64,000 bases of DNA, taken from Buxus sempervirens (taxonomy: Eukaryota > Streptophyta > Magnoliopsida > Buxales > Buxaceae). Position numbers and translations under genes: made by a program. Shown piece after piece: positions 54,251 through 64,000 of the stretch. Numbering within the stretch: the stretch's first letter is position 1; every line of letters begins with the position of its first letter. The stretch spans positions 19,866,366-19,930,365 of the forward strand of contig OX387185.1 of assembly GCA_947561395.2 (NCBI GenBank). The letters are read 5' to 3'. The notes under the pieces were generated by a model. It was not told where the DNA came from. It saw nothing but the letters and a program-made list of their open reading frames with translations, and did no database searches.

Positions 54251-56312
54251 AATCTCTTATTGCCATCATGGCATTTAATCCACAGTCCAAATTATATTCA
54301 AAATAAAACTCCTGAACATAAATTTCATAGAAATCAGAATTAATGTAATTTCCAGAAAATCAGTATTCATATTTAAAGCTCAAATAAAACTAATTCAAAT
54401 CTTGCTTAGAGTTTTCCTTATTAATCCTTTTATTATCAACCAAGTTTTCATCTTAATACGTAAGATAGTTTCTATTTAAGTTTTCTGTAATTTTATTCTC
54501 CAGCATATCCTACAAATCTAAAATATAGTTTAGAAGGTGATTTTAATCCATAAATACCAGTAGGATTATTTATATAGATATCCCATACCATTTGACCCCT
54601 TTATGGACAAACCTTTCATTATAACCTTCAATTTATTGGTTAATTCTTCCAATTTAATTTTATAATTTTTTATACCTTAATTAGGTCCTTATAAAGATGC
54701 TAACATGCTTAACTAATCAGAACAATTATTGGATATTTATTCGTATTATAAAATCCCCAAAATCTGCAAATTTTGCATAGAGCGCCGACCTCTACAAGGC
54801 TAAGCGATCCTAGGCGCTTGTGCAAATTTCAACAATAAATTTCCAGATTTTCCAAGTTTGGATTTTTATACTTTTGCTTTGAGTTTAATTGGTCTAAATT
54901 AATCTACTAACATTCTAATTCATACCTAAAGCCCTCTAGATTAGTTTGCATCAATTAATTTCCACCCTATTACTATCCACATGATCATACCTATGATTAT
55001 TCAATACTTTTCATATTTCTTCAAGTTTTGATTTTTGTGTTTAGCCTTTGGGTTTAATTAGTCTAAAATAATTCCCTAACATTCTAAATCATCCTACAAC
55101 ACTATAGATTAATTTGCATCAATTAAATATAATCCCATGAATATTTACATGATCAAACCAAGATTTATTCCTTACTTTAGCAAATCCTTCAAGAACACAA
55201 AACTCTAAAATATAAACCATTCGATTCCATGTAAAATCATTTCCGGCTAATCAAACTAAACCATAATAAATCACAGAAAATGAAACCATGCAATTCCTCC
55301 AGTTTTCAAGGGTTACTACTTGCCTCATACGCTAAAATCCATCTTCAATTGAAGTTTCTAATTCTTGACCCAACTTCTGCTCCCAAACGCACCAACCTAG
55401 TGTTCTCCAATTCACATCTGCACCATTCACATTGTAGATCCATCAGTTATGAACAAAACTTTCAAATTTGAAGGCAATTCACCGTACGGATTTTCCCCGA
55501 TCGCGATTTGATGGAGACTGGTCGGACATCTCCAACAACCTTCTTCTTCCTTTCTCTCCCTCTTTTCTCTCATTATAAAACCCACGAAAATTTTCTCTTG
55601 TCTCACCTTACTCTTCTATTTATATTTGGCTTTAGAAGTCCTAAACCAACTCTAATAGGCTCCTTTAATTGGGCTAACCCAACCAAGGTCTAATTAAAGT
55701 CTAACTCCTTCTAATTAATTCCTACTTTTTCTCCACCTTCTATTTTTCAATTTAAACATTACTAATCAAATATCTTTTTATTTAAACTCCTCCTTACACC
55801 TATTTTCGTGCATAACATTCACTTAAATACTAAATATTACCAACAACCCAAATTAAGTTACTTTTCTCCCAATTAAGACTTGAGATCTCCTAACTACCCT
55901 TTTTCCTCATTTAGGCTTTTATTACTTTCTTTTAATTTCTAACTTATCCAAATAAATTATTTTATTCTATTTTCTAATCCTAATTATTATTTAATGATTT
56001 ATTTATTAATTACCCTTTTCTGAAAATTACCAAAATACCCTTTTGACCCTTTTTGGCTAATTTCCTCAAAATTCCTTCTTTATTTACAACTTACTACTTA
56101 TTTGAATTACTTATCCTCTAAATCTTTACTTTTTATTTCAACTAGGACTTAGACTCATATTTTCCTTTATTTATTATTTATTTATTTATTATGTGAAAAT
56201 TCGGGGTTTTACAGGTTGGGCTAGGGTTTTAGGGGCTTTGGAAAGGTGGAGAGGGTAGAGAAGAGAAGGACGAGCAGGGTAGGGAGGAGCCAAAATTCGG
56301 CAAGCAACCAAC

Positions 56313-56344
56313 CCCCAGCCAAATGGCTGGGGTCCCTATTTATA
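56313..56344 (-). promoter_or_regulatory. TATA box and core-promoter hairpin, C 5' LTR
   Basis: TATAAATAGGG on the minus strand (56334-56344) with the 9-bp CCCCAGCCA/TGGCTGGGG hairpin just downstream (56313-56332), identical to copy 1. Confidence 0.78.
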
Positions 56345-56356
56345 GCCAGAAAAAGA

Positions 56357-56560
56357 ATAACCAAAATTAATTTTCAGTTACACAAATTTTCCAATATAAC
56401 CGAAAATTAATTTCGGTTATATAGGATTTGCTTGTAACCGAAATAACATTTCGGTTACTTTCGCACTCGATTGACAGTTAATTTCTGTCACGTACGGATT
56501 CAGACAATCTGTCAGGTGATATTCGATTTCACTTTATGAACCGAAAATATATTTCGGTCA
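56357..56560 (-). repeat. Upstream AACCGAAA hairpin cluster, copy 4
   Basis: Four palindromes immediately upstream of the TATA box; the last (near 56540) is better preserved than in copy 1. Confidence 0.82.
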
Positions 56561-57152
56561 CTCTGCCAATATTTTTGATATTTACGGATTGCTCACTGGA
56601 TTTGACTGATTTGACCTGATTTGACACTGAGATATTCGCAGATAGCCCCCTGCGCAATTTTGGTTTGATCCCTGAGATATTTGGTGGATTTGGGATATTT
56701 ACGGATTGCTCCTTGAGATATTTTCCTGCGTTTCTTGCCACGTGTGCAGTTTCTTTGCCACGTGGGCAGTTTCCGACATTACTGCCCGGGAATTTCGACA
56801 GCTCATATCTTCCTCATCTGGGCCCCGATTCGAGCAAACTTGGTTGCGTTAGAACCGTATCTGAGCCCTCTATCCAATGACATAGGGGTAAGCACTTGAC
56901 TCGGGGTTCAACAAAAGTCAACTTTCGGCCCACCTTTAAGTTTGACTGGCCCACAGAACCTTCATCCGGACTTCGATTCAAACAAACTCAGTTGCGTTGG
57001 AACCGCGTTGGGATTCTCTATTCATTGAAATAAAGCAAGGTGGCCAATTATCACTCGATCAAAAGGTCAACTTTTCATTCCTTAGGGTTTGACTTTCTGC
57101 CCAGGGTTTGCATTTTCAGCTCTTCTGGGAGCGAAAAAATGATGTGCTTACA

Positions 57153-57297
57153 CCCTTAATTTACATACGTCCGGATTTTATGAAATTCCCAAATTGCCCT
57201 TGCGACACAACTACTTGAATTATTGGCTCATTATTAATTTTTAATAATATTAGCAAATTCCTTATATTAGGCTAATCCAAAAATCCGGGGTCTTACA
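57153..57297 (-). repeat. 3' LTR of G, 5' stub
   Basis: The minus strand starts TGTAAGACCCCGGATT next to the PPT. Truncated by the insertion of C at 57152/57153. Confidence 0.78.
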
Positions 57298-57338
57298 TAC
57301 TCCCCTCCTTCAAAAAAATTTCGTCCGCGAAATTTAAG
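57294..57338 (-). pseudogene. Remnant of the pol C-terminus in G
   Basis: The minus strand encodes LNFADEIFLKEGSM followed by a TAA that overlaps the LTR start. This tail, ending across the PPT, is typical of Tekay/Del pol. It shows that G derives from an autonomous chromovirus. Confidence 0.75.
57298..57312 (-). other. Polypurine tract of G
   Basis: The minus strand reads TGAAGGAGGGGAGTA directly before the LTR. Confidence 0.82.
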
Positions 57339-58952
57339 ACAGGACAAGGAAACCAAAATCCCATTGATAGTCATAATTTGGTAAAACAGCCAAATCTCGG
57401 TTAAACCGGCAAATCTGAATATGGATACCAGAATTTAATACTGTTATTAAGTTCAGACTTGAAATACTTATCTTATGCTCAAAATGAGTATTACCCCAAA
57501 ATCACTCTCTTTAAAATAGACTATTGATATCTTCTACAACACCTCTAACTCAATTTTTATGAAATCCACAGCTATCCATCTTTTAATTAGTTTAATTTCT
57601 ATAATCCTTCTCTAATATGGTCCCAAGCAAACTCAGATGTGATTTGAACCTAAAAGAAGGATTCACATAGTCTTTACTTTGCAACTCCAAATGCACCTAG
57701 ATCACCTATACTAAATCTGAAGTGTTGACCAAACTCATTAGATTAAAAACCCCTAATTTACACCACTAATTTAACAGCATCCTAATTTACACCACTAATT
57801 TAACAGCATTTCATTATTCACTCCAATCCCCTTTGATCATTTCTAATTAATCCTTCAAGTAATTTTCCCAATTGAGTTTTACCAATTAAAGGTATATGTG
57901 CTGGAACAATTTCAGCACTCTAAGCAATACTCAAATCCTAACTCATGCAGATTTCTAATTTCATTAATTTATACCTTAGATAGGTTCCCGTTTTTAGTGT
58001 CTCTTGTTCCTCAAAAGTCCTTTAATAACCTCTAGTTAAACTTCCTAAATAATTCTCACAGAAGAAACTTAAAACAATCAAAAGAGTGCTGGAAATGAGC
58101 TGGGTGCCAACCTCTGGGGAGATAGGCATCACTCAGCAGCACTCAGTGCCCATTCACTTCGGCTGTTTTATGATGTGGCTAAAGAAAATCCACCAGGACT
58201 GATCTAAAAAAAACTTTTATTCAAACCATTTCCAGCATGAATCTAACCCTTTAAACAAACATTTAACATATTTTTGAATTTAATTAAAACATGAAACCAA
58301 CCTATGTTAAATCAATCGCCCATTATCCCTTCAAAACAAGATTTTAGCAACATCAAACCTAAATTCAGATTTCAATAGGGACTGATCAAATTTTTCCTTT
58401 CCAAAACACTTTCTAAACATTCTTAATTACCTAAAGAAATGATTTATGCATAATTGAGTTTTAATCCATTCATGTAAACAATCTCCATAAACCTAGCCGC
58501 CCATCATCCTTTCTAACAGATTTTTAGCAATATCAAAAGTACATTCAAATTCCTTATGGACTGATCTGGTTTTTCTCTTCCCTTTCACTTCCAGCATGCT
58601 TCTAATTATCTAAACTTCCAATTGATGTAACGTTGAATTTAATTGAGGCATGAGACATATCTCTAATGAATTAGGCACCATTTTATCCAAAAACAGAGGT
58701 TCAAAAAAACAGTTGCACAATTAACAAATGAGTTGATTATATGCTAGTTTGTATGCTAATTTCTGAGCTGAACTTACCCTAGGCACCAGACTAAAATGGA
58801 TCAGATTGGCATGGGCGCCAACCTCAAGAACCTAAGCAGTCTTGGGCGCCCAGCCATAAACATAACTCTTGCATGTGGCTATTACAAATTCACCTAGACT
58901 GAATTGTTTCTTCACATTCCAATCATTCAATACAGATTTATATTCTCATAAA
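57339..58952 (-). other. G internal non-coding region, LTR-proximal
   Basis: AT-rich. It holds a diverged direct repeat (about 58285-58430 and 58470-58600, sharing ATCGCCCAT[TC]AT-like, TTTTAGCAA[CT]ATCAAA and GGACTGATC words). Two GC-rich spots (near 58105 and 58810) have GGGTGCCAACCTC / GGGCGCCAACCTC. Confidence 0.6.
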
Positions 58953-60025
58953 CAATCTGTGCGCATGGGAAAATCGCACATGGCGGGGCGCACGTGATTT
59001 GTGTGTGCCTCCAGATGGGTAAAATGGGAAGGTTGGAGTCGCCACTGCTTGATGGGGTGCAGGCAGACACCTGGGTGCTTATGTTTTTCTATTAGACTGG
59101 TCTACAGCTTGAGATTCTAAGCAAGTTCTCTGTTGCGGTCTGGGGAAGTCCGTAGACACCCCAGTCCACCCCATCGGATGACGGGTCCCATAAGTTTTCC
59201 TGGTTTGAGTCAATTTTGGTTATCTCACCCGATTCCTATCCCAACATGCACATTTTATTGAGTCTTGCGGAACCGCCCGAGTGGTGTGGGTCCCTTTATT
59301 TGATTTTATCTTTTTAGCTTAAAAATGATTTGAGTCTGATTGGGGGGGCCCCGTTGGAAGGCCTGCGGATTCCTTGGTAGGCTAAGCGTAGCCCGCATGC
59401 CTTTGGTTGGGCCTCAATCTAAGCATGAGAGGCCCATTGGGCTTTGGTCCAAGTGAATTGATTTTTATTTAAGCTCAAGTTGCAGATTAAGTGATTTACA
59501 TACAAAGGTGGTCCGGGGTTTGCTTGTGGGCCCATGGGTAGGCCCACAATGGTTGCCAAATGACTTATTTGAATTAATCTTCTTTTAATTTCCCAAAGTG
59601 GGCTAGACCTTGGGCTTGGGGCCCATTAGTCTAGACTTGGACCAGGTGGTCCATGGTTCGAGGGGTCAGGGTGTTGGACCCTATCCAGTTAGGGTGATGG
59701 GATTAGTGGGCCCGATAGGCCCGTACCCACGGTCACGGCCACACCACCTATCCTAAGCCTGCATGCTTCCTTTTTGGGCTTTGGTGGGCCTCATAGGGTT
59801 TAGCCCATTTGATTTGTTTTAATTATCTTGTTATTTTCACAAATGATCTTGGACTGGGTGGGCCCCGTTGGAAGGCCCACGAAGGAATCAGATTGGGCTT
59901 GGAAGCCCATGTACCATTTTGGGTTTCTGGTTGACCCGGAAACCCTACTGATTCACCCGGTTCGGCTCAAGCAACACAACAAATCAGTAAACATCAAAAT
60001 CTGGTTTTCACTAAACTTTCAAAGT

Positions 60026-60163
60026 GATCGAAATTCTATTTCGGTCAAACATGGAGCACAGTATAACCGAAATTGGATTTCGGTTATACTGTGTTTTTAG
60101 CTTAACCGAAATCCAATTTCGGTTAAGCCAAAAAACACTCAGAACCGACCTGAGTATTCGGTT
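60026..60163 (-). repeat. Downstream AACCGAAA hairpin cluster, B5
   Basis: Four palindromes; two are perfect over nine bases (AACCGAAAT/ATTTCGGTT). Confidence 0.8.
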
Positions 60164-61461
60164 AGCATGTAAAAATCCCTTTTTTCAATTTTTCAACTGG
60201 GACCCACCCTTGATGCCTGTGTGCATGTATGAGGCCTACGTGGGCCCTTGTGTGGGCCCACAGTGGTTCGAAAGGAGCCCTTTGGCTCTCTTTTTTGGGG
60301 TTTTTCCAAACCAAACACAAAGGGGATAGGTGGGAGCTCCCTTCCTCTTCTTCGTCCTGTACTAAGACCAGCACATAAACAGGGATCCAGAATCCCTGTT
60401 TTGGTCTCGTGCCCTCAAAAGAAACAAACATTCATGCTTAGGGGAAGATATCAAACTCAAACATAACATTCTCAAAGTAGGATTAAACAAAAGGACAAGC
60501 TAGGCAACTTAAGAGTCAAAACCTGATTTCTGCACATGCATACTTTACCCAAATAGTGACCTACTTAAGGTAACTAAACATGCTTCTAATTAAGAAAGAA
60601 ATGATCATGCCAATGCAATGTGTACGAAGACTAATGGAGTGATCACATGTAGTGGAAAAATAGAAACCTAATCGAAGCTAAACCATGATGAGACATACGA
60701 AAGTGGTGAATAAAACATCATGCTCACAAGTCTAAACAATCTTTAACATGCATTCCTTCACTGGTTACGAACCCTTGCATGCATAGAAAACCACAACCAA
60801 TTTGCATACGTATCAAGAATGAAAAGATAATCTAAAAAATACTTAAAGAAGGGGAGAGGAGGGGGTTACATGAAAGGGTACATTAGACTTGCACACACAG
60901 GAGGAACATGCTCCTCTCTTTGATGACGAAAAAGCACAATAACAACCAGCAAAACAGTGGCCGTATGGTGGTGTAATGACCACTTTTAAACCACCCCAAA
61001 CCACTTTCCATCCTTTCTTCATACTACAAATACCTTACCTTTCTTGCCATGTGGGAATAACCACTCATCAAATAAGCATGGGAGGTGATGACAATGACAA
61101 GAGGGCATTCACATGGTGATCGAAATATGGCATCACAGCACACTTGAAAATCAACATACTCCAAGTGACCTCACATTTACATATGTTAAATAAAAATTAA
61201 TGGGGAGACATACCTTAATGTTGAAGGCCTCCTTAGAAGGTGATTGAGTCCACTTGAAGCCCCCACCGCAGCTTGAGTTCCTCTCCACCTGGCACCAAGT
61301 CTTCCTAGGCTTCCTTCAAGTAGTATGGATGAAGAAGGAGAAGGTGGGAAGGGGTTTAGAGTGGTTAGACTAGGGTTTAGGGGGTTAAGAAGGAAGGGGA
61401 AGGTGGTTCGGACAGAGTAGGGGGAGAGAGGGCAGAGCAAAGTGTCTAACCCCCGAAAATG

Positions 61462-61485
61462 AGCTGCTGAGCAGCTTTTATAGAC
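61462..61485 (-). promoter_or_regulatory. TATA box and core hairpin of B5
   Basis: The minus strand reads GTCTATAAAAGC at 61474-61485. AGCTGCT/AGCAGCT, a 7-bp perfect inverted repeat with a 1-nt loop (61462-61476), sits where C's LTRs have CCCCAGCCA/TGGCTGGGG. Confidence 0.7.
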
Positions 61486-61492
61486 AAAAATG

Positions 61493-61738
61493 AGTAACCG
61501 GAATTAAATTCTGGTTATGAAGAAAATATAGTATAACCGGAATTAAATTCTGGTTATGAAGAAAATATAGTATAACCGAAATTAAATTTCGGTTATATTA
61601 TAAATGTGTGTAACCGAAATTGAATTTCGGTTACACCTTTTCCCGACATGCAATCATGAGCAATGCAGGGATTTGTCGGGAAATCTGCCAGAAGATTCGG
61701 ATTTTCACTTTAGGAACCAAAATTGGATTCCGGTTATT
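61493..61738 (-). repeat. Upstream AACCGAAA hairpin cluster, B5
   Basis: Five to six palindromes; two neighbours share the CCGGAATTAAATTCTGG form and appear to be a recent tandem copy of about 48 bp. Confidence 0.82.
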
Positions 61739-62321
61739 CTGAGATATTTCCTAATTTTCCCCTAAGATATTATCTTGATTTTTAGATTATTTACAGATTC
61801 AGTCCCTGAATATTTACAGATTCGTCCCTGTGATTTTTTAGTATTTTGGATATTTACAGATTTAATCCCTGAGATATTTTTAGAACTTTTGATATTTATG
61901 GATTCACCCCTGAGATATTTTTTCTGCTCTTTCTCCATGTGGGCAGTTTCTGGCATTGCTGCCCGAAAACTTCAACTGCTCATATCTTCTTCATCTGGAC
62001 TCCGATTCTAGCAAACTCAGTTGCATTAGAACCGTATCGGAGTCCTCTATCCACTGGGATAGGATTAAGCAACTGATTTGGGGTTATTTCTGCTCCCCCT
62101 CAGGTTTGACCGGCCTGTAAATCCTTCATCTGGACTCCAATTCCAGCAAACTCAGTTGCGTTGGAACCGTGTCGGGATTTTCTATCCATTGAGATAAAGC
62201 AAGGTGGCCAATTATCACTCTATCAATAAGTCAACTTTTTGTCCCCTCAGGGTTTGACTTTTCTGCTCGGGTTTTCATTTTCAGCACTTTGGGGGTGCAA
62301 AAATGAGGTGCTGACACAATC

Positions 62322-63740
62322 ATTTTATGAAAAATTGGATTTAAATTATCCATATTATCAATTTCTAAAAGAAACAGCCGCCTAAGACAATTGGAACAGA
62401 AATTTCAGCATCTCAATTTAATTCGTCCAAAACAAAATCTAGTTGTGCTACTTAGTTCTAAATGCCGATTTCGAGTGATTGAAATTCTCAAATCCTCAAG
62501 TGAAGATTATCAATACCAATTCCAAATCTAATTGCATCAGAGTTCACTAAATTGAGTGGAATAACTGAAATTATTACTCCGTATCAAATAGAAGGTTGCT
62601 GCCCCTGGTATAACTCAACTCCACCTCCACAGAGATGATGATCAGATCCAGATCTCTCTCTCTCTATCCTCCACTGAATTTCTAGATCTAATCCTAAAAA
62701 TTAATAAAATCGGAAATTAAAAAAATTTCTCTATAATCCTCTCCTTATGATTTCCTTTGTAACAATATACACCTCAATTTTCTAATTATAGTACTTCCAT
62801 GCACTCCTCTAGAGGCAAAGTCTCTGAAATTTCTTGTAAACATCATGATTACCATCCCCAAATTCTGATGGAGAAATTCTTCCCATAATTTCACTTTTGT
62901 CTTCTAAAATCACCACGCTTCCACTGCGCATTCACTAATTTCCAAATTACCAACACTTTCTCAATAATCCTCATGAATCCAACCACTTATAATTTCTTAC
63001 TCTCACTAACCATACTTACTAATAATATTAAAATAACTCAAAAGAGAATATCATGACTTTCTATCACCCACCCTTTCAAATATATATATGCATCTATATG
63101 AAGGTTAAGGAAAGAAATCACGTAAATCCTCTTCCGGCTCAAATTAAGCAGAATAGCACACAACAATTTCTTATAGATGTATAAATCGTACATTACATAT
63201 CCCATATGTATAAAGCTTATTACCCAAGTAAGTGTTCAGCATTGGCCGATGCCTTACATTACTCAAGTATAGCTATATACCTATGGCTCATCATCCAATT
63301 AAGCACACAGTAGCATGTATGCTTAATCAACCATCACCAATTTCATGCTTCAAATATAATCATCCACAATTAAGATTATTTCACATTCCCTAAACATTTA
63401 TCTTACTATTTATCTCTACCTCTTTTACTTCTCAGGATCTTCAAGTTCCTTCCGATTAGAACTACAATAACTTTTCTCTAACCATGCAAAATTAATAATA
63501 ATAATAATAATAATAATAATGCATTATATCACAAATAACAATCATATCATACCAAATAATTGTAGCATAAGGTTCAAGTAACTTACCTTTAATAATAAGG
63601 ATTGCCGCTATATTTTGTAGAAGGAACACTCTCATCCTAAATTTCCTATATAACTGGTGCTAACTAACGTGCACACAACCCCCGAGGCCATCCTAGGGTT
63701 TCTTATTTCTATGCCATGTTTCCTTTCAAAACTCTGATAT
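62322..63740 (-). other. G internal non-coding region, PBS-proximal
   Basis: AT-rich, no protein recognised. Contains an (AAT)n run at 63492-63520 and a (TC)n run near 62655. Confidence 0.65.
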
Positions 63741-63752
63741 GCTCTGATACCA
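63741..63752 (-). other. Primer-binding site of G (initiator Met)
   Basis: The minus strand reads TGGTATCAGAGC, two bases from the LTR end at 63755. Complementary to initiator-Met tRNA. Confidence 0.88.
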
Positions 63753-63754
63753 TC

Positions 63755-64000
63755 TGTAACGCCCCGGAACTGAGTTACGTAATGAAATCGTAACTCGTCC
63801 CCGAGGAGTTAGCTTTTCAATACAGGATTGCTATATCAGAGTAAGGAAAACATGAAATGGCAATAATAAAATCAAAGTCAACTAAAATTTTCCCCAACTC
63901 ACCTGAACCAAGCATATACCCGCCTGTATCGTCCTTTCTGAGATCTGAAATCAAAACAAAACAGTGAGATACAACTATCTCAGTAAGTAGCAATGCATGC
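63755..64000 (-). repeat. 5' LTR of G, partial
   Basis: The plus strand starts TGTAACGCCCCGG. Includes the conserved end hairpin TGAGAT/ATCTCA at 63965-63982 with the T-rich tract and CAG on its downstream side (63944-63964). It continues past the window. Confidence 0.82.

Larger units (their letters stand above)
53121..56213 (-). mobile_element. Solo LTR A3, inside C's 5' LTR
   Basis: The plus strand starts TGTAACGCCCCG and ends GGGGTTTTACA; the flanks are GGTTG at 53116-53120 and 56214-56218. The empty site is visible in C's other LTR near 15700-15720. Length is 3093 bp. It is closest to A1. A TATA box (minus: TATAAATAG) lies at 55616-55624 and a small CpG-rich cluster at 54779-54823. Confidence 0.96.
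10879..57152 (-). mobile_element. Element C: Ogre-like giant Ty3/gypsy element, heavily nested
   Basis: The minus-strand order is 5' LTR (51023-57152), PBS (51001-51019), leader, ORF1 (49492-48069), hairpin arrays, gag, protease, linker, RT, RNase H, second RNase H, integrase (ends 31726), 3' untranslated part (31725-31236 and 18379-16655), PPT (16640-16654) and 3' LTR (16639-10879). Subtracting F, D, B2, B3 and A3 and adding the 70 bp of 3' LTR displaced by E gives about 20.9 kb, which is Ogre-sized. The two LTRs are clearly copies of one another and share the same hairpin motif. The 3' LTR's far end was carried off to the left by E, so C's own target duplication cannot be checked. On the right it abuts G's 3' LTR. 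Confidence 0.88.
51023..57152 (-). repeat. 5' LTR of element C (B family, copy 4), interrupted by A3
   Basis: Tips TGTGCGCGCG (plus, 51023) and GTGCTTACA (57152). About 3032 bp without A3. It matches copy 1 in order and motif. Hairpin clusters are at 52046-52190 (downstream) and 56357-56560 (upstream), with TATA plus core hairpin at 56313-56344. Confidence 0.93.
58958..62316 (-). mobile_element. Solo LTR B5 (AACCGAAA subfamily), inside G
   Basis: Tips TGTGCGCATG and GTGCTGACA; target duplication CAATC at 58953-58957 and 62317-62321. Length is 3359 bp. It is closer to C's own LTRs than to B2/B3. Hairpin clusters are at 60026-60163 (downstream) and 61493-61738 (upstream; five to six palindromes, two of them CCGGAATTAAATTCTGG-like). 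Confidence 0.95.
57153..64000 (-). mobile_element. Element G: non-autonomous Tekay/Del-derived element (partial)
   Basis: The minus strand has a 5' LTR (from 63755 to beyond the window), initiator-Met PBS (63741-63752), about 3.1 kb internal sequence without B5, a PPT and the first 145 bp of the 3' LTR (57297 down to 57153), cut by C. No gag or pol beyond a few terminal codons. I read it as a LARD-like, internally deleted chromovirus. Confidence 0.8.

Noticed and set aside
1-64000. Host protein-coding genes or tRNA genes
   Set aside because: Looked for on both strands; all conserved protein motifs belong to retroelements. The tRNA-like words are primer-binding sites.

Overview
This is plant nuclear DNA, most likely from a large-genome eudicot. 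It is built entirely of LTR retrotransposons nested inside one another. I found no host gene, rRNA gene or tRNA gene. Every recognisable protein fragment is Ty3/gypsy gag-pol (Tat/Ogre-like and Athila lineages) or an Ogre-type extra ORF, and all of them are broken.

Layout, outermost first. (1) Element G (57153-64000, minus, runs off the right edge) looks like a non-autonomous, Tekay/Del-derived large retrotransposon. It has an initiator-Met PBS, a PPT and the last codons of a pol ORF. (2) Element C (10879-57152, minus) sits in G's 3' LTR. It is Ogre-like, about 20.9 kb once insertions are subtracted, with ORF1, gag, protease, RT, RNase H, a second RNase H and integrase. (3) Element E (1-10878, minus, runs off the left edge) is a smaller Tat-lineage element inserted in C's 3' LTR. 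(4) Element D (18385-31230, minus) is a complete Athila element in C's 3' untranslated part. (5) A Cassandra TRIM with 5S-rRNA-derived LTRs (20145-20877, plus) lies in D. (6) Seven solo LTRs interrupt these elements: A1 (85-2455, in E), F (12445-15215, in C's 3' LTR), A2 (24459-26654, in D's RT), B2 (36861-40242) and B3 (43310-46643) in C, A3 (53121-56213, in C's 5' LTR), and B5 (58958-62316, in G). All seven solo LTRs, D and Cassandra have matching 5-bp target-site duplications that can be read directly, so the order of insertion is firm.

The coding parts follow the usual LTR-gag-protease-RT-RNase H-integrase-LTR plan on the minus strand. The nested insertions cut them into pieces, and stops and frameshifts have disabled them.

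The most unusual signal is non-coding. Several LTR families here carry tandem arrays or clusters of small hairpins whose two arms change together. The clearest is A2 at 25985-26108: four units with a nearly constant 15-nt loop and four different, perfectly paired stems. F at 13991-14452 has seven dual-hairpin units, and A3 has a similar array. The LTRs of the C family have two hairpin clusters each, one just upstream of the TATA box and one about 1.4 kb downstream. Both clusters switch motif together between subfamilies (AACCGAAA type versus TATCCGGC type). Element E shows the same paired arrangement with a third motif. I offer this as the candidate undescribed system. Nothing here was computed or searched against a database.
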